From contig JAJJXM010000001.1 in assembly GCA_024516155.1 (NCBI GenBank), positions 1-64,000 on the forward strand: DNA of 64,000 nt, given 5' to 3'. The notes under the pieces were generated by a model. That model saw nothing but the letters and a program-made list of their open reading frames with translations, was not told the origin of the DNA and did no database searches. Below, one piece after another: positions 21,401-30,300 of this stretch; positions within the stretch are counted from its first letter, which is position 1; every line of letters starts with the position of its first letter. The stretch comes from Pyronema omphalodes (Eukaryota; Ascomycota; Pezizomycetes; Pezizales; Pyronemataceae). The translations under genes were made by a program, and so were the position numbers.

Positions 21401-22271
21401 GAAGTTCCTTCGCGTTGACCTCCTTGAATAAATCGAGGTAGTCATGATACTCCTCGGGGATCATGTCTTTCAGTTCGTCGTCCGTGAGGGGGGGCTTGTC
21501 TTGTAGGGCGACGGTGATCTCGTCCAACGATAGCGAGAACACTGTCAGGCTTTCGTCTTCTACCATTTCCTTGAAGTCGGTGATGGTTAGACTTGAGATC
21601 TCTATTGGGGGTTCGTCCGGGGGGTCGGGGACCGAGTCTTCCAACTCCGGCAAGGGGTTTGTGTCGGGCTCGTGGACAGCGGGAGGGGGCCTCGAGTCCA
21701 GGACCTCGACACCGGTTGTGCTCACAGGCAACGGGGTGCAGTTCCTTAGGCAGTATTCGGAGTCGAAGCTTACAGTGTTGGAACTGAAGCTTATTGTTAC
21801 ATCGTGTTTTTTCAACCAGGGGATACCCAACACCACCGGGTAGTGACCCAGCTTGGTGACAAACATAGGAAGGGTTTCCGAGTGACCGTTGATGGTACAC
21901 TCTACTTGGGCGAGGTGTGTTATCTTTCCTGAGGATATGGGGCGGCCGTCGATAACTTCGACCGTTCGGGCGGTGGATAGGGGGGTTAGGGGGAGTTTGT
22001 GATGGCGGGCGAAATTGCGGTCAACAAAGGCGATACCAGTGGCGCCGCAGTCAACGAGCGCTACTGTTTTCACGGAGCGGTTATTGGAAAACAAGGAACA
22101 GGAGAGGACAAGGTGTTTGCATTCTAACTTTCCAGTAAAACTTGCGCCCGATAATAGCAATGTATCAGCAATAATAGTATTCCCACCAGCGGCAGAGCCA
22201 TCTTCTTGCAGCTGGTTTATTCTTTTCCCGACACTTCTTCTTCAGCATCCACTAATTCCACGCTCGCCACT
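18491..22271 (-). pseudogene. pol: pol polyprotein of element C2 with a late frameshift
   Basis: The minus-strand frame is open from 22271. In order there are an aspartic protease (ALVDCGATGIAF region, about 22050), RT (YLDD near 20890), RNase H, the integrase HHCC finger (CHTCKRTKATRH), the core (AFHPQTDGQTERIN) and the GPF region. The main frame runs to 18861. At about 18967 an extra base relative to C1 (15262) shifts the frame, so the chromodomain (18491-18841, EEWFVDEILDSRWSRGN) is read in another frame. Over 1,000 residues are otherwise coherent. The -1 gag overlap spans 22217-22271. Confidence 0.9.
22185..22229 (-). promoter_or_regulatory. Programmed -1 frameshift signal, element C2
   Basis: On the minus strand, GGGAAAA (22229 to 22223) lies in the gag frame as G GGA AAA. 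A 6-nt spacer containing the gag stop (22217-22219) follows. Then ACCAGC-t-GCA (22216-22207) pairs with TGC-c-GCTGGT (22194-22185), giving a 9-bp stem with one internal mismatch and a 12-nt loop. This is the same design as in B and D. Confidence 0.7.
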
Positions 22272-23302
22272 TTAACATTCGTCTTGGCGGGGCACGACGC
22301 AGCCATGTGGCCGAGGCCACCGCAGTAGAGGCAACGTCCTTCTGAAAGGCGGGTCGCGCGCTCCTGTGCCGACAGTTTCTGACGGGGTCCCTGGGCCGGG
22401 GTTTGCTTGCTGGAGGAGGCGGTGGTGGCTTGGGTGGCGGGGGTGGGGCGACTGGTGGTGGGGGTGGCGGTGGTAGTGGTCTTGACTTGGCCGCGGTTGG
22501 TACGCAGCTTGCGGAGGTTTTCGAGTGCCCTTAATTGGGAGTCCAATTTTTGACACTGTTCGACGAATTCGTGCATCGTGGTGGTGGGCGGGGCACCAAC
22601 CAACTTCTCGTGTAGCTCAAGGGACAGGCCGTTACGCAGGGCATCCATGGTGGCGGCTTCGTCCCAGCCTAACTCTGCGACTAGGCGGGAGAACTCTGCG
22701 TAGTAGTCCGAAAATTCGCGGTTGTTCTGTCGGAGATTCTGTAGTTTGAAACGAGCCGTTGCGCGCTCGTCCGGGTCTCCGAAGGTACGTTGTAAAATTT
22801 TGATGACGTCCTCGACGTCGTTGAGAGCCCAGCGGTTGCCGTTTTCCTTGATGTACGGAAGAATCTGGTCCAGGGCGCGTCCGCGGAGGCGGCCCATGGC
22901 GTAAGAAATCCGTTTATGGGGGGTCGGGAAACGTAGTTCATCGCTCACTAACTTGATACGAAGCAAGGAGACAAAGCGGCGGAGGTCCTCCCTGTTGGAC
23001 CCGTCGAAGGTTGGCGGATCCGAGATTTTGTCTCCAGTTACGCGGATGCCGGGGGAGGCGAGTAGCGCGTTGATTAGCTCACGCTGGCGGGTGAGTTCTT
23101 TCTCGTAGTAGTGGATTTCGTTTGTATCGGCTTGCTCCTCCGGGGTTAGGAGGATCTCGGGGTCACGGGGGGGGGGTCTAGGAATTGGTGCGATTATCGC
23201 GGGGGCGGGGGCTGCGGCTGCGGCTGTGGTAGGGGGTGCGGCGGCTCGCGGTGCTGGTTCTGGGCCGTTCGGGTAGACCTGGACGGAGCCAGTCTGGATC
23301 AC
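22217..23302 (-). CDS. gag: gag of element C2
   Basis: This is the capsid/nucleocapsid region of about 361 residues, with the frame open back to about 23402. It has a Pro/Ala-rich N-terminal part, the retrotransposon gag core (FDGSNREDLRRFVSLL onward) and a CCHC knuckle, CLYCGGLGHMAASC (about 22300-22341). The track start is a non-ATG codon (GTG at 23302), so the true start is probably upstream in the neighbouring frame. The stop is at 22217-22219, inside the frameshift signal. Confidence 0.75.
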   Translation of the reverse strand: MIQTGSVQVYPNGPEPAPRAAAPPTTAAAAAPAPAIIAPIPRPPPRDPEILLTPEEQADTNEIHYYEKELTRQRELINALLASPGIRVTGDKISDPPTFDGSNREDLRRFVSLLRIKLVSDELRFPTPHKRISYAMGRLRGRALDQILPYIKENGNRWALNDVEDVIKILQRTFGDPDERATARFKLQNLRQNNREFSDYYAEFSRLVAELGWDEAATMDALRNGLSLELHEKLVGAPPTTTMHEFVEQCQKLDSQLRALENLRKLRTNRGQVKTTTTATPTTSRPTPATQATTASSSKQTPAQGPRQKLSAQERATRLSEGRCLYCGGLGHMAASCPAKTNVKVASVELVDAEEEVSGKE

Positions 23303-23402
23303 AACAGGGGGAATGGGAGCAGGGGTAGGGAGCTTCCGGAGCGCGGGAGGCGACAGGGCTGGATACCCGAGTACTGTTACGAGAACCGGGGGTTTCCGCG
23401 AG

Positions 23403-23750
23403 GTCGTTTAGGAGGTAACCCGTGGGGTGGTCCTGAGCGTCTAAAATGGATTGTGCGAGTTGTTTTGTAAAGGTGAGCGGTTCGTGGCCGTCGGGGAACT
23501 GGGTCATGGCGGCGGCGTTCACAATTTGTTGCCAGTGGCCTTCGTCAATAAGTTTAATATGCATCCTGGCGGGCTCTGAGGATTGGCTTGAGTCTGATGG
23601 TGCGGCGGATGTGCTCCTGATAGGTGTAGTCCTGGAGTTGCCAGCGGACCACAAGGTAGCAGTTATTTTCTGCTCGTCGGACGGTCCTTCGCACGGCGCC
23701 AGCGAATCTGTCGGGGATCCCAAAGGTTTCGTATAAGGTGTGTGTTTCAA
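23403..23750 (-). pseudogene. Probable N-terminal gag segment of C2, out of frame
   Basis: A minus-strand frame from 23750 to 23178 contains coherent protein-like sequence (HIKLIDEGHWQQIVNAAAM, then TFTKQLAQSILDAQ). It sits directly upstream of gag but in a different frame. Its last part overlaps gag and is Pro/Ser-rich in both frames. A 1-nt indel between about 23330 and 23402 would explain it. A separate leader ORF is the alternative. I recognise no domain. Confidence 0.4.
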
Positions 23751-23831
23751 GAGCTTGCTTTAGTGCGTGGGTCCAGGCAGAACCGGTGCGGTTCATGCGT
23801 GTCGGTTGAATAGTTAATCGATCGAACGTAA

Positions 23832-24361
23832 TGTCAGGGACACGAGAACGGACGTTCAAGGGACACACTGAACACTACCGGAAAGAGGGGACTAGGCAGG
23901 TTCCGGAACGGGGAACGGCAGGACAAGGACCGAAGTGCTCGTCAGACGGACGGCACACTAAACAGGGACAGGGACAAGGACAAGAGTGACGTAGGACTTA
24001 AGAGAGGAATCTTATATTAGGAGTCAAGAGAAGACACAAGACGTTCGATGGAGAATCTCGACAACGGGGAGGCAAGCCTCCTTATGTACAAAGGGGCGGC
24101 CAGCACTCTTGCTGGGCCGTCATACAATCATCGCTACATGAGCTTCCGTTCTCCATCGATTCAACTGCGACGCCACAGCTCTCCAGCTCGTGGTACGTCA
24201 TCCATCATCAATCAGTCCTCTCAGTCAACATGGCACGGCACACACAACAACACAACAACACAACGGCAACACAACACGGCAAGACAACGGCACGATGTCG
24301 ATCAACAACCACGACAACATGATGACGCAACACAACGGCTCGTCAGCTGTGTGCCGTGACA
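23832..24361 (-). repeat. 5' LTR of element C2
   Basis: This 530-bp LTR is paired with 17951-18479. By eye there are about six or seven differences, including small indels near 23887, 24008 and 24215. A minus-strand TATA-like element lies near 24010-24018. Confidence 0.92.
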
Positions 24362-24366
24362 CTGGT
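24362..24366. repeat. Target-site duplication of element C2, right copy
   Basis: CTGGT matches 17946-17950. The D LTR resumes at 24367. Confidence 0.92.
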
Positions 24367-24629
24367 CTACTAATGTGCGCACACGTGACTAGGGCTAGGG
24401 CACGATCATCTTATCGATAAGATAAGATCTAGTCATGTGACCTTATCAGTATTGCACCATCTTTCCAATCGCAGCTGATCTGGTTTCATGTGACTAGGGT
24501 TAGGGTTGCACCCGCACGCACACAAACTAGGGTTAGGTTTGTGACTGTACGCGCACAGCTAGGGTTAGGGTTACGGACGCACGCGCACGATTAGGGTTAC
24601 GGAAGCGCGCGCGTGACTACGCTTAGGGT

Positions 24630-24713
24630 TACGCTAGCGCGCACGCGAAGTACGCTACCGCGCACGCGAGTTACGCTATCGCGCACGCGAGATTCGCTAA
24701 CGAGCGCGCGACG
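24630..24713 (+). repeat. 21-bp CpG-rich tandem repeat in LTR D
   Basis: There are four units of the form TACGCTANCGCGCACGCGARN, and the fourth is degenerate. They are repeated in the 3' LTR at 30886-30969. The block lies about 140 bp upstream of the TATA box, so it could be an enhancer or a methylation target. Confidence 0.75.
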
Positions 24714-24853
24714 AGGCTGTGCACGCAAACACGCTAATTTGGTACGAACGCGTTAGCGCGTCTAGAACGCGCAACCGCGACCGCGTTGTTTACTTAGTTA
24801 TTTTTCGGGAAAATTCTGCAAGTGGTGGCTCGGCGTGTAAGGAGGAAAAATTG

Positions 24854-24861
24854 TATATAAG
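24854..24861 (+). promoter_or_regulatory. TATA box of LTR D
   Basis: TATATAAG is followed by a T-rich stretch. The same element occurs at 31110-31117 in the 3' LTR. C2 lies between this core promoter and the first 322 bp of the LTR. Confidence 0.5.
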
Positions 24862-25246
24862 AGGATTGTTTCTTTGTTTGTTTATTTTGTTTTTCTTTTC
24901 TCCTTACACAGTTATTTGTTTATTTACAAATTCAAATACTTTGTCGAAATCTTTGTTTACGTCCTCGTTCTCGTCCCCGTCTCTGGATCTCTTTGTCCCT
25001 TGAAATCTTTGTTTATTTCCTTAACTTCTAAACACAGAAAGTCTTTAAGTTGATGCTAGACACAGCTTAAGAGTTTCTAACGCTGAAGTTATTATAAGGA
25101 TATATCCATTGAACTCAAGAGTGAATAATTGAGAAGAGCCCTCAGGTTCTCCGTCAGCTATCTCTCCCTTGTTCGCCGTTACAACATAACTGTGTAATCA
25201 AGACCTGCCGGCTCTACCGTCAACTCTCGATTACAACAAGCTTTAG

Positions 25247-25417
25247 ATGCTTCACAACCTCTGGTTCTACGAATTCATCAATCTATTACCGATCTTCCGT
25301 TCCCTCGAAAACCCCGTCGTCCTTGACGAAATCGAAATTGCTCGACAACTCGGAAACGAATACGCAGCAACTCGAATTCAATATAACGACGAAACCAACA
25401 TCTGGCACCTCCGTTAA
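25247..25417 (+). CDS. Short leader ORF before D gag
   Basis: ATG at 25247 opens a 56-codon ORF ending TAA at 25415-25417. It is in the same frame as gag, whose ATG follows at 25427. The peptide is ordered and acidic (VVLDEIEIARQLGNEYAA). It could be an upstream ORF that regulates gag, or the former N-terminus of gag cut by one stop. There is no recognised domain. Confidence 0.35.
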   Translation: MLHNLWFYEFINLLPIFRSLENPVVLDEIEIARQLGNEYAATRIQYNDETNIWHLR

Positions 25418-25426
25418 TCCCTCGAA

Positions 25427-26545
25427 ATGGACCAAAACAACAAGGTCATCGTGGCCCTGTACCTCAACGAAGCCGAAAGGTTAGAGGTCGAACAGGACCC
25501 CACGAAGATCAAATTGGTCCGCAACGCCGTAAAAGAATACGAACGAGACTGTCAACTTAGGGACGACCTCCGAGCCGAACTCACAGAAGCTCGAAAGGAC
25601 AACTCCCTCTACGCTCAACGAATTACCGATTTGGAAAGGGATCTCGAAAGCGCCAACGCCTCCGTTCGACTCCTACAAGCCCTTACGAAAAACGGTCCCC
25701 TTCCCAATACCCGTCCCATCGAATTACCTCACCCACCTGAGTTCTCTGGTGAACGCAAGGAACTCTTGAACTTCATCTCGAAGGTCAGATCCAAGCTCGC
25801 CGGAGACTCCTCCCGTTTTACCGATGATCAACATAAGCTACGTTATACTTATGGATATCTCAAAGGCAACGCTCAGAATCAAATTCAACCCTACGTCCTT
25901 ACAGATAAGATTAAGCTTAAGGACGTTGAGGCTCTCATTACAATTCTGGAAGCTGCCTTCGGAGATCCTGATCAAGTTGGTACTGCATCTGCGGAATTGG
26001 ATAAACTTCAACAGGGCAACCGTGAGTTTAGCCAATACTACGCAGAATTCCGACGATTAATGGCTATCTTGAACTACGACGAAAACGCAAAGAAGGCTGC
26101 TCTGAAGCGTGGACTCTCTCGAGACCTTCAGACCAGTCTTGTTTACCAAGCCGAAGAACCTCAGAACTTCACCAAATTTGTGGATCTTTGTATGAAGCTA
26201 GATTATAGAATTCGAGCTCATTCAAACACCACAAAGCGGCACGTTTCTTCGGTCCCCAGTCGTTCCAGCTCCACGCCGTCTCGCCCGGCGTCCCACCCAA
26301 CGAATACCAATAGTGGTAATTACGGATCGGCCCCCATGGACCTATCAGCTTCCCAAAAGCCTCAGAACCAACGCCGTCGTGATGAACGAATGGCTAAGGG
26401 ACTTTGTCTTTATTGTGGATCAGCCGATCATTTCAAGAACGAATGTTCTACGTTGGCAGCAAACAACTCCCGCAAGATTCGCCTAGCCGCCGCCGAGGTT
26501 TTGGATATCCCAACAAACCCCGACGTCGACCAGGGAAAAGAGTAG
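25427..26545 (+). CDS. gag: gag of element D
   Basis: This gag is 372 residues and intact. The first ~90 residues are charged and heptad-like (probably coiled coil, with ERDCQLRDDLRAELTEARKD and LERDLESANA). A retrotransposon gag capsid region follows (about residues 100-280), then a Ser/Pro/Thr linker and a CCHC knuckle, CLYCGSADHFKNEC (about 326-339). The start is the first ATG after the leader-ORF stop. The stop is TAG at 26543-26545, six bases after the slippery heptamer, so Gag-Pol needs a -1 shift. Confidence 0.88.
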   Translation: MDQNNKVIVALYLNEAERLEVEQDPTKIKLVRNAVKEYERDCQLRDDLRAELTEARKDNSLYAQRITDLERDLESANASVRLLQALTKNGPLPNTRPIELPHPPEFSGERKELLNFISKVRSKLAGDSSRFTDDQHKLRYTYGYLKGNAQNQIQPYVLTDKIKLKDVEALITILEAAFGDPDQVGTASAELDKLQQGNREFSQYYAEFRRLMAILNYDENAKKAALKRGLSRDLQTSLVYQAEEPQNFTKFVDLCMKLDYRIRAHSNTTKRHVSSVPSRSSSTPSRPASHPTNTNSGNYGSAPMDLSASQKPQNQRRRDERMAKGLCLYCGSADHFKNECSTLAANNSRKIRLAAAEVLDIPTNPDVDQGKE

Positions 26546-29500
26546 TCCATCAACAGCCTGTTGGCTCTGTTGTTGGACCAGCCCCTGCCTCGTCTTTCGT
26601 TTCATCTCAGGAAATCGTTTATGTATCCGCTAGTTCTTTGTCAAGTAAACAAGAAAACGAATTGGATGGGAATCATTTGGTCGTGCCATGTACACTAACT
26701 GAACACAATACCAAGATCGATACTCATGCTCTCGTAGACTGCGGATGCACAGGAATTTCCTTCATGAACGAGGACTTCGCACGCCAACACAACTTCCCCC
26801 GTTATCAATTGAAAAACCCCAAAATGGTCGAAGTAATTGATGGACGACCTATTTCATCAGGAGACATCACCGAATATGTTGAAGTCGAATGTACAATAGG
26901 AGACCATCACGAATTACTAACTGCCTACGTTACTCGGCTTGGTCATTATCCCCTCGTTTTAGGAATCCCATGGCTTCGTAAACACGATGTTACAATAAAC
27001 TTCGCCGATAACGATATCAAATTCTCATCACCGAACTGCCTCCCCCACCGAACCACGTTAACACCCACCCCTGTTAAGGGTATTGCTCCGAAACAACAGA
27101 ATGGAATCTGTGCCATTTCAGCCACCACATTTCGACGAATTGTAAACAATGCCAACAACCGCTACGGAAAAGTCGAACAATTCTCCTTATCTTTGAATGA
27201 AATCACCACAGCTCTTCAACCAGAGAAGGAGGAACCGGATCTTAAGACTATTGTACCACCCGAATACCACCAGTACTTGGGAATCTTCGAGAAAGTCAAT
27301 GCCGATAAGTTACCGCCCCATCGACCGTCGGATCACAAAATATCACTCGTCGATGGTTTTCAGCCTCCCTTCGGCCCCCTTTACTCCCTATCACGCCCAG
27401 AGTTGGAGGAATTGAAACGTTGGTTAGATGAAAACCTCACCAAAGGTTTCATCCGTGCCTCCTCATCCCCAGCGGCTGCTCCCATTCTTTTCGTAAAGAA
27501 AGGCGACGGTTCATTACGATTGGTGGTCGATTATCGTGGAATCAACGCCGGAACGATCAAGAATCGCTACCCTCTCCCCCTGATGCATGATACCTTAATG
27601 AACCTTTCCAGAGCCAAGTGGTTCACTAAGCTCGACATTAGGGGAGCGTATAACTTAATACGTATGGCAAATGGGGAAGAATGGAAAACTGCTTTTCGTA
27701 CCCGGTACGGATTATTCGAATCATTGGTTATGCCCTTCGGACTTACCAATGCCCCTGCAACGTTTCAGAACTTCATTAACGACGTATTGGCACCTTACCT
27801 TGATCGATTCTGTACTGCCTATTTGGATGACACCCTGATCTATTCGGATAATCTCGAAGAACATAAACAACATGTTAAATTGATCCTCGAAGCATTCGAA
27901 AAAGCAGGGTTACATCTCAAACCAGAGAAATGCGAGTTCCATCAGAAGGAAGTAAAGTACTTAGGACTCATCATTAGTACAGAAGGAATAAAGATGGACC
28001 CTGAGAAGATTACAGCAGTTCGAGATTGGGAATCTCCCCGGAACCTCAAAGATGTTAGAGCGTTTTTGGGTTTTGCAAATTTCTATCGACGTTTCGTTAA
28101 GAACTATTCAAAAATAGTCCAACCTCTCACGTTACTCACACGTAAAGGAGTTCCTTTCGTCTGGTCGGAATCCCAACAACAGGCCTTTGAGAAATTGAAA
28201 TCGACATTTACATCCGCCGCCGTTTTGGCTGGTTTCGACCCAGATCGGGATGTTATTGTCGAAACCGATGCTTCTGATTATGTCTCCGCCGGAGTTCTTT
28301 CTCAATATGATGACGAAGGAATCCTACATCCTATTGCTTACTTCTCAAAGAAACATTCCCCCGCCGAATGTAATTATGAGATATACGATAAAGAACTCAT
28401 GGCTATCGTCCGGGCCTTCGAAGAATGGCGTCCCGAACTGCAATCTGTTATTAACCCCATTCGAGTACTGTCAGATCATAAGAATCTGGAATATTTCACT
28501 TCGACAAAGCTCTTGAACCGCCGTCAAGCCCGTTGGTCCCAGTTCTTGTCTCTGTTTAATTTTAAGATTGTTTACCGCCCCGGTACCGCAGGCGGTAAAC
28601 CAGACGCACTGACTCGTCGATCCGGAGATCTGCCTAAAGAGGGGGATGAACGCTCCCTAGAGAACCACACAACGATCATTAAGCCAGAGAATATCCTTCA
28701 CGTTGCGGCTGTTACCCCCAGAAATCAACAAACAATAACGAATTCGCAACAAACCGTAATACCGGACCCACAACAAACAAACCCCACCTTATCCCAGCTC
28801 TTCACGGAAGCCTACGAGAAAGACCCATTCCCTACTAAGGTTATTGAAATGCTAAACAATAACACTCGTTATTGTAAAGACATTACATTAGCTGAATGTA
28901 CAGTAAACAATAACCGTTTACTCTACCGGGGATGTTTATGGGTCCCGAATTACGAACCTCTACGATTACACCTAATGCAACAACACCACGACTCTCCTAC
29001 GGCTGGACACCCAGGTAGATCTAAAACATTAGAATACCTCTCAAGAACCTGTACGTGGCCCCAGATGAGGACAGACGTGGAAAGATATATTCGAAATTGT
29101 CATACCTGCCAACGTTCGAAACCTACCAGACATGCCCCGTTTGGTATCCTACGTCCACTACCTATTCCAGAAAGACCCTGGCAGGACATATCAATGGACT
29201 TCGTAACAGGATTACCGTGGTCCAATGGGTGTGATGCAATTTGGGTAGTTGTGGATAGATTAACCAAAGAACGACATCTGATTGCCTGTCGAACAGACAT
29301 CGACGCAAAGGAATTATCGTCTTTGTTTATTACCCACATCTTTCGATTGCATGGACTCCCTCTTACCATTATCTCTGATCGAGGACCCCAATTCGCTGCT
29401 TTGTTTTGGAAGAATCTCTGTCGACGTTTGGGAATCGAGCCTCCATTATCTACAGCATTCCATCCCCAAACGGACGGCCAAACAGAACGAATGAACGCCA

Positions 29501-30261
29501 TTATGGAACAATACCTCCGAGCACACGTCAACTATCTTCAAGACGATTGGGCTGACTGGTTACCATTAGCGGAATTCGCTGCGAATAACCAAGCATCCGA
29601 GACAACGGGAACTTCCCCGTTCTTTGCTAATAAAGGATTCGACCCCCGTTGCCAATTCGATTTACTTCCAGCAGCTACGAACGATGTAAACGATCGACGG
29701 GCCCTCACAACTTCGAAAACCCTCGCCGAAATCCATAACCATTTACGAGCTGAGATCAATAGAGCTAATCTACGTTATCAAGAGAATGCCGATAAACATC
29801 GACTCCCGTCACCGAATTATCAGCCCGGAGATCTGGTATGGATGAATGCTCGTAATTGGAAAACCGGTCGACCCTCCCGGAAATTAGACAACAAACGTTA
29901 CGGACCCCTCAAGATTATCGCCAAAGTATCCCCCTATGCCTATCGATTAGAACTACCTCCGACAATGAAATGCCACAACGTTCAACATGTTTCCTTATTG
30001 GAACCCGCTGCGAATGACCCCTACCCCGGTCAACAATCAGACCCACCACCCCCGGTGGAAATCGACGGTGAAGACGAATACTTCATCGAAGCTATCCTCG
30101 ACTCCCGAATTCACCGGAAGAAACTTCAGTATATGGTTAAATGGGTTGGATACGATATGCCCGATTGGGAACCCGCCGAACTCCATTCCGACAGTAAAGC
30201 CGTTGACGACTTTCATAAAAAGTACCCCGATAAACCGGGACCCCTCCCCAACTTATCTTAG
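26404..30261 (+). CDS. pol: pol polyprotein of element D, intact
   Basis: The 1285-codon frame is uninterrupted and is entered by -1 shift near 26537. Counted from the frame start: aspartic protease with LVDCGCTG (about 111), RT with LRLVVDYRG and YLDD (473-476), RNase H with VETDASDYVSAG, the integrase finger (HHDSPTAGH ... CHTCQRSK), the integrase core with DRGPQF and AFHPQTDGQTER, a GP-type tail, and a C-terminal chromodomain (EYFIEAILDSRIHRKK onward). The encoded set copies element RNA and integrates the DNA. The first ~45 codons overlap gag and are probably not translated in this frame. No broken motif is visible. PR residue order, RT and IN signatures all look functional. Confidence 0.92.
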   Translation: MSLLWISRSFQERMFYVGSKQLPQDSPSRRRGFGYPNKPRRRPGKRVVHQQPVGSVVGPAPASSFVSSQEIVYVSASSLSSKQENELDGNHLVVPCTLTEHNTKIDTHALVDCGCTGISFMNEDFARQHNFPRYQLKNPKMVEVIDGRPISSGDITEYVEVECTIGDHHELLTAYVTRLGHYPLVLGIPWLRKHDVTINFADNDIKFSSPNCLPHRTTLTPTPVKGIAPKQQNGICAISATTFRRIVNNANNRYGKVEQFSLSLNEITTALQPEKEEPDLKTIVPPEYHQYLGIFEKVNADKLPPHRPSDHKISLVDGFQPPFGPLYSLSRPELEELKRWLDENLTKGFIRASSSPAAAPILFVKKGDGSLRLVVDYRGINAGTIKNRYPLPLMHDTLMNLSRAKWFTKLDIRGAYNLIRMANGEEWKTAFRTRYGLFESLVMPFGLTNAPATFQNFINDVLAPYLDRFCTAYLDDTLIYSDNLEEHKQHVKLILEAFEKAGLHLKPEKCEFHQKEVKYLGLIISTEGIKMDPEKITAVRDWESPRNLKDVRAFLGFANFYRRFVKNYSKIVQPLTLLTRKGVPFVWSESQQQAFEKLKSTFTSAAVLAGFDPDRDVIVETDASDYVSAGVLSQYDDEGILHPIAYFSKKHSPAECNYEIYDKELMAIVRAFEEWRPELQSVINPIRVLSDHKNLEYFTSTKLLNRRQARWSQFLSLFNFKIVYRPGTAGGKPDALTRRSGDLPKEGDERSLENHTTIIKPENILHVAAVTPRNQQTITNSQQTVIPDPQQTNPTLSQLFTEAYEKDPFPTKVIEMLNNNTRYCKDITLAECTVNNNRLLYRGCLWVPNYEPLRLHLMQQHHDSPTAGHPGRSKTLEYLSRTCTWPQMRTDVERYIRNCHTCQRSKPTRHAPFGILRPLPIPERPWQDISMDFVTGLPWSNGCDAIWVVVDRLTKERHLIACRTDIDAKELSSLFITHIFRLHGLPLTIISDRGPQFAALFWKNLCRRLGIEPPLSTAFHPQTDGQTERMNAIMEQYLRAHVNYLQDDWADWLPLAEFAANNQASETTGTSPFFANKGFDPRCQFDLLPAATNDVNDRRALTTSKTLAEIHNHLRAEINRANLRYQENADKHRLPSPNYQPGDLVWMNARNWKTGRPSRKLDNKRYGPLKIIAKVSPYAYRLELPPTMKCHNVQHVSLLEPAANDPYPGQQSDPPPPVEIDGEDEYFIEAILDSRIHRKKLQYMVKWVGYDMPDWEPAELHSDSKAVDDFHKKYPDKPGPLPNLS
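26533..26578 (+). promoter_or_regulatory. Programmed -1 frameshift signal, element D
   Basis: GGGAAAA (26533-26539) is in the gag frame as G GGA AAA. After a 5-nt spacer, 26545-26556 pairs with 26567-26578 over 11 base pairs with one internal T-T mismatch and a 10-nt loop. The gag stop overlaps the foot of the stem. Pol is open in the -1 frame across the site. Confidence 0.72.
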
Positions 30262-30300
30262 AAGTTACTTCGCCGGAGCTCAGTCCAAGAAGGGGGATCC

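Larger units (their letters stand above)
17951..24361 (-). mobile_element. Ty3/Gypsy chromodomain element C2
   Basis: This is a full-length minus-strand element of 6411 bp with LTRs of 529 and 530 bp and the 5-bp duplication CTGGT. It carries gag with a zinc knuckle and pol in the -1 frame. It is inserted in the 5' LTR of D. Pol has one frameshift near its end, and the gag N-terminus appears to have another. Its LTRs differ at about six or seven positions, so it is young. Confidence 0.93.
24367..25183 (+). repeat. 5' LTR of element D, second part
   Basis: This part matches 30623-31439. It holds a 16-bp palindrome with GATA sites (24408-24423), several CTAGGGTTAGGG-type motifs (24490-24600), a four-unit 21-bp CpG-rich repeat (24630-24713) and TATATAAG (24854-24861). 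It ends GTTACA at 25183. Confidence 0.9.
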
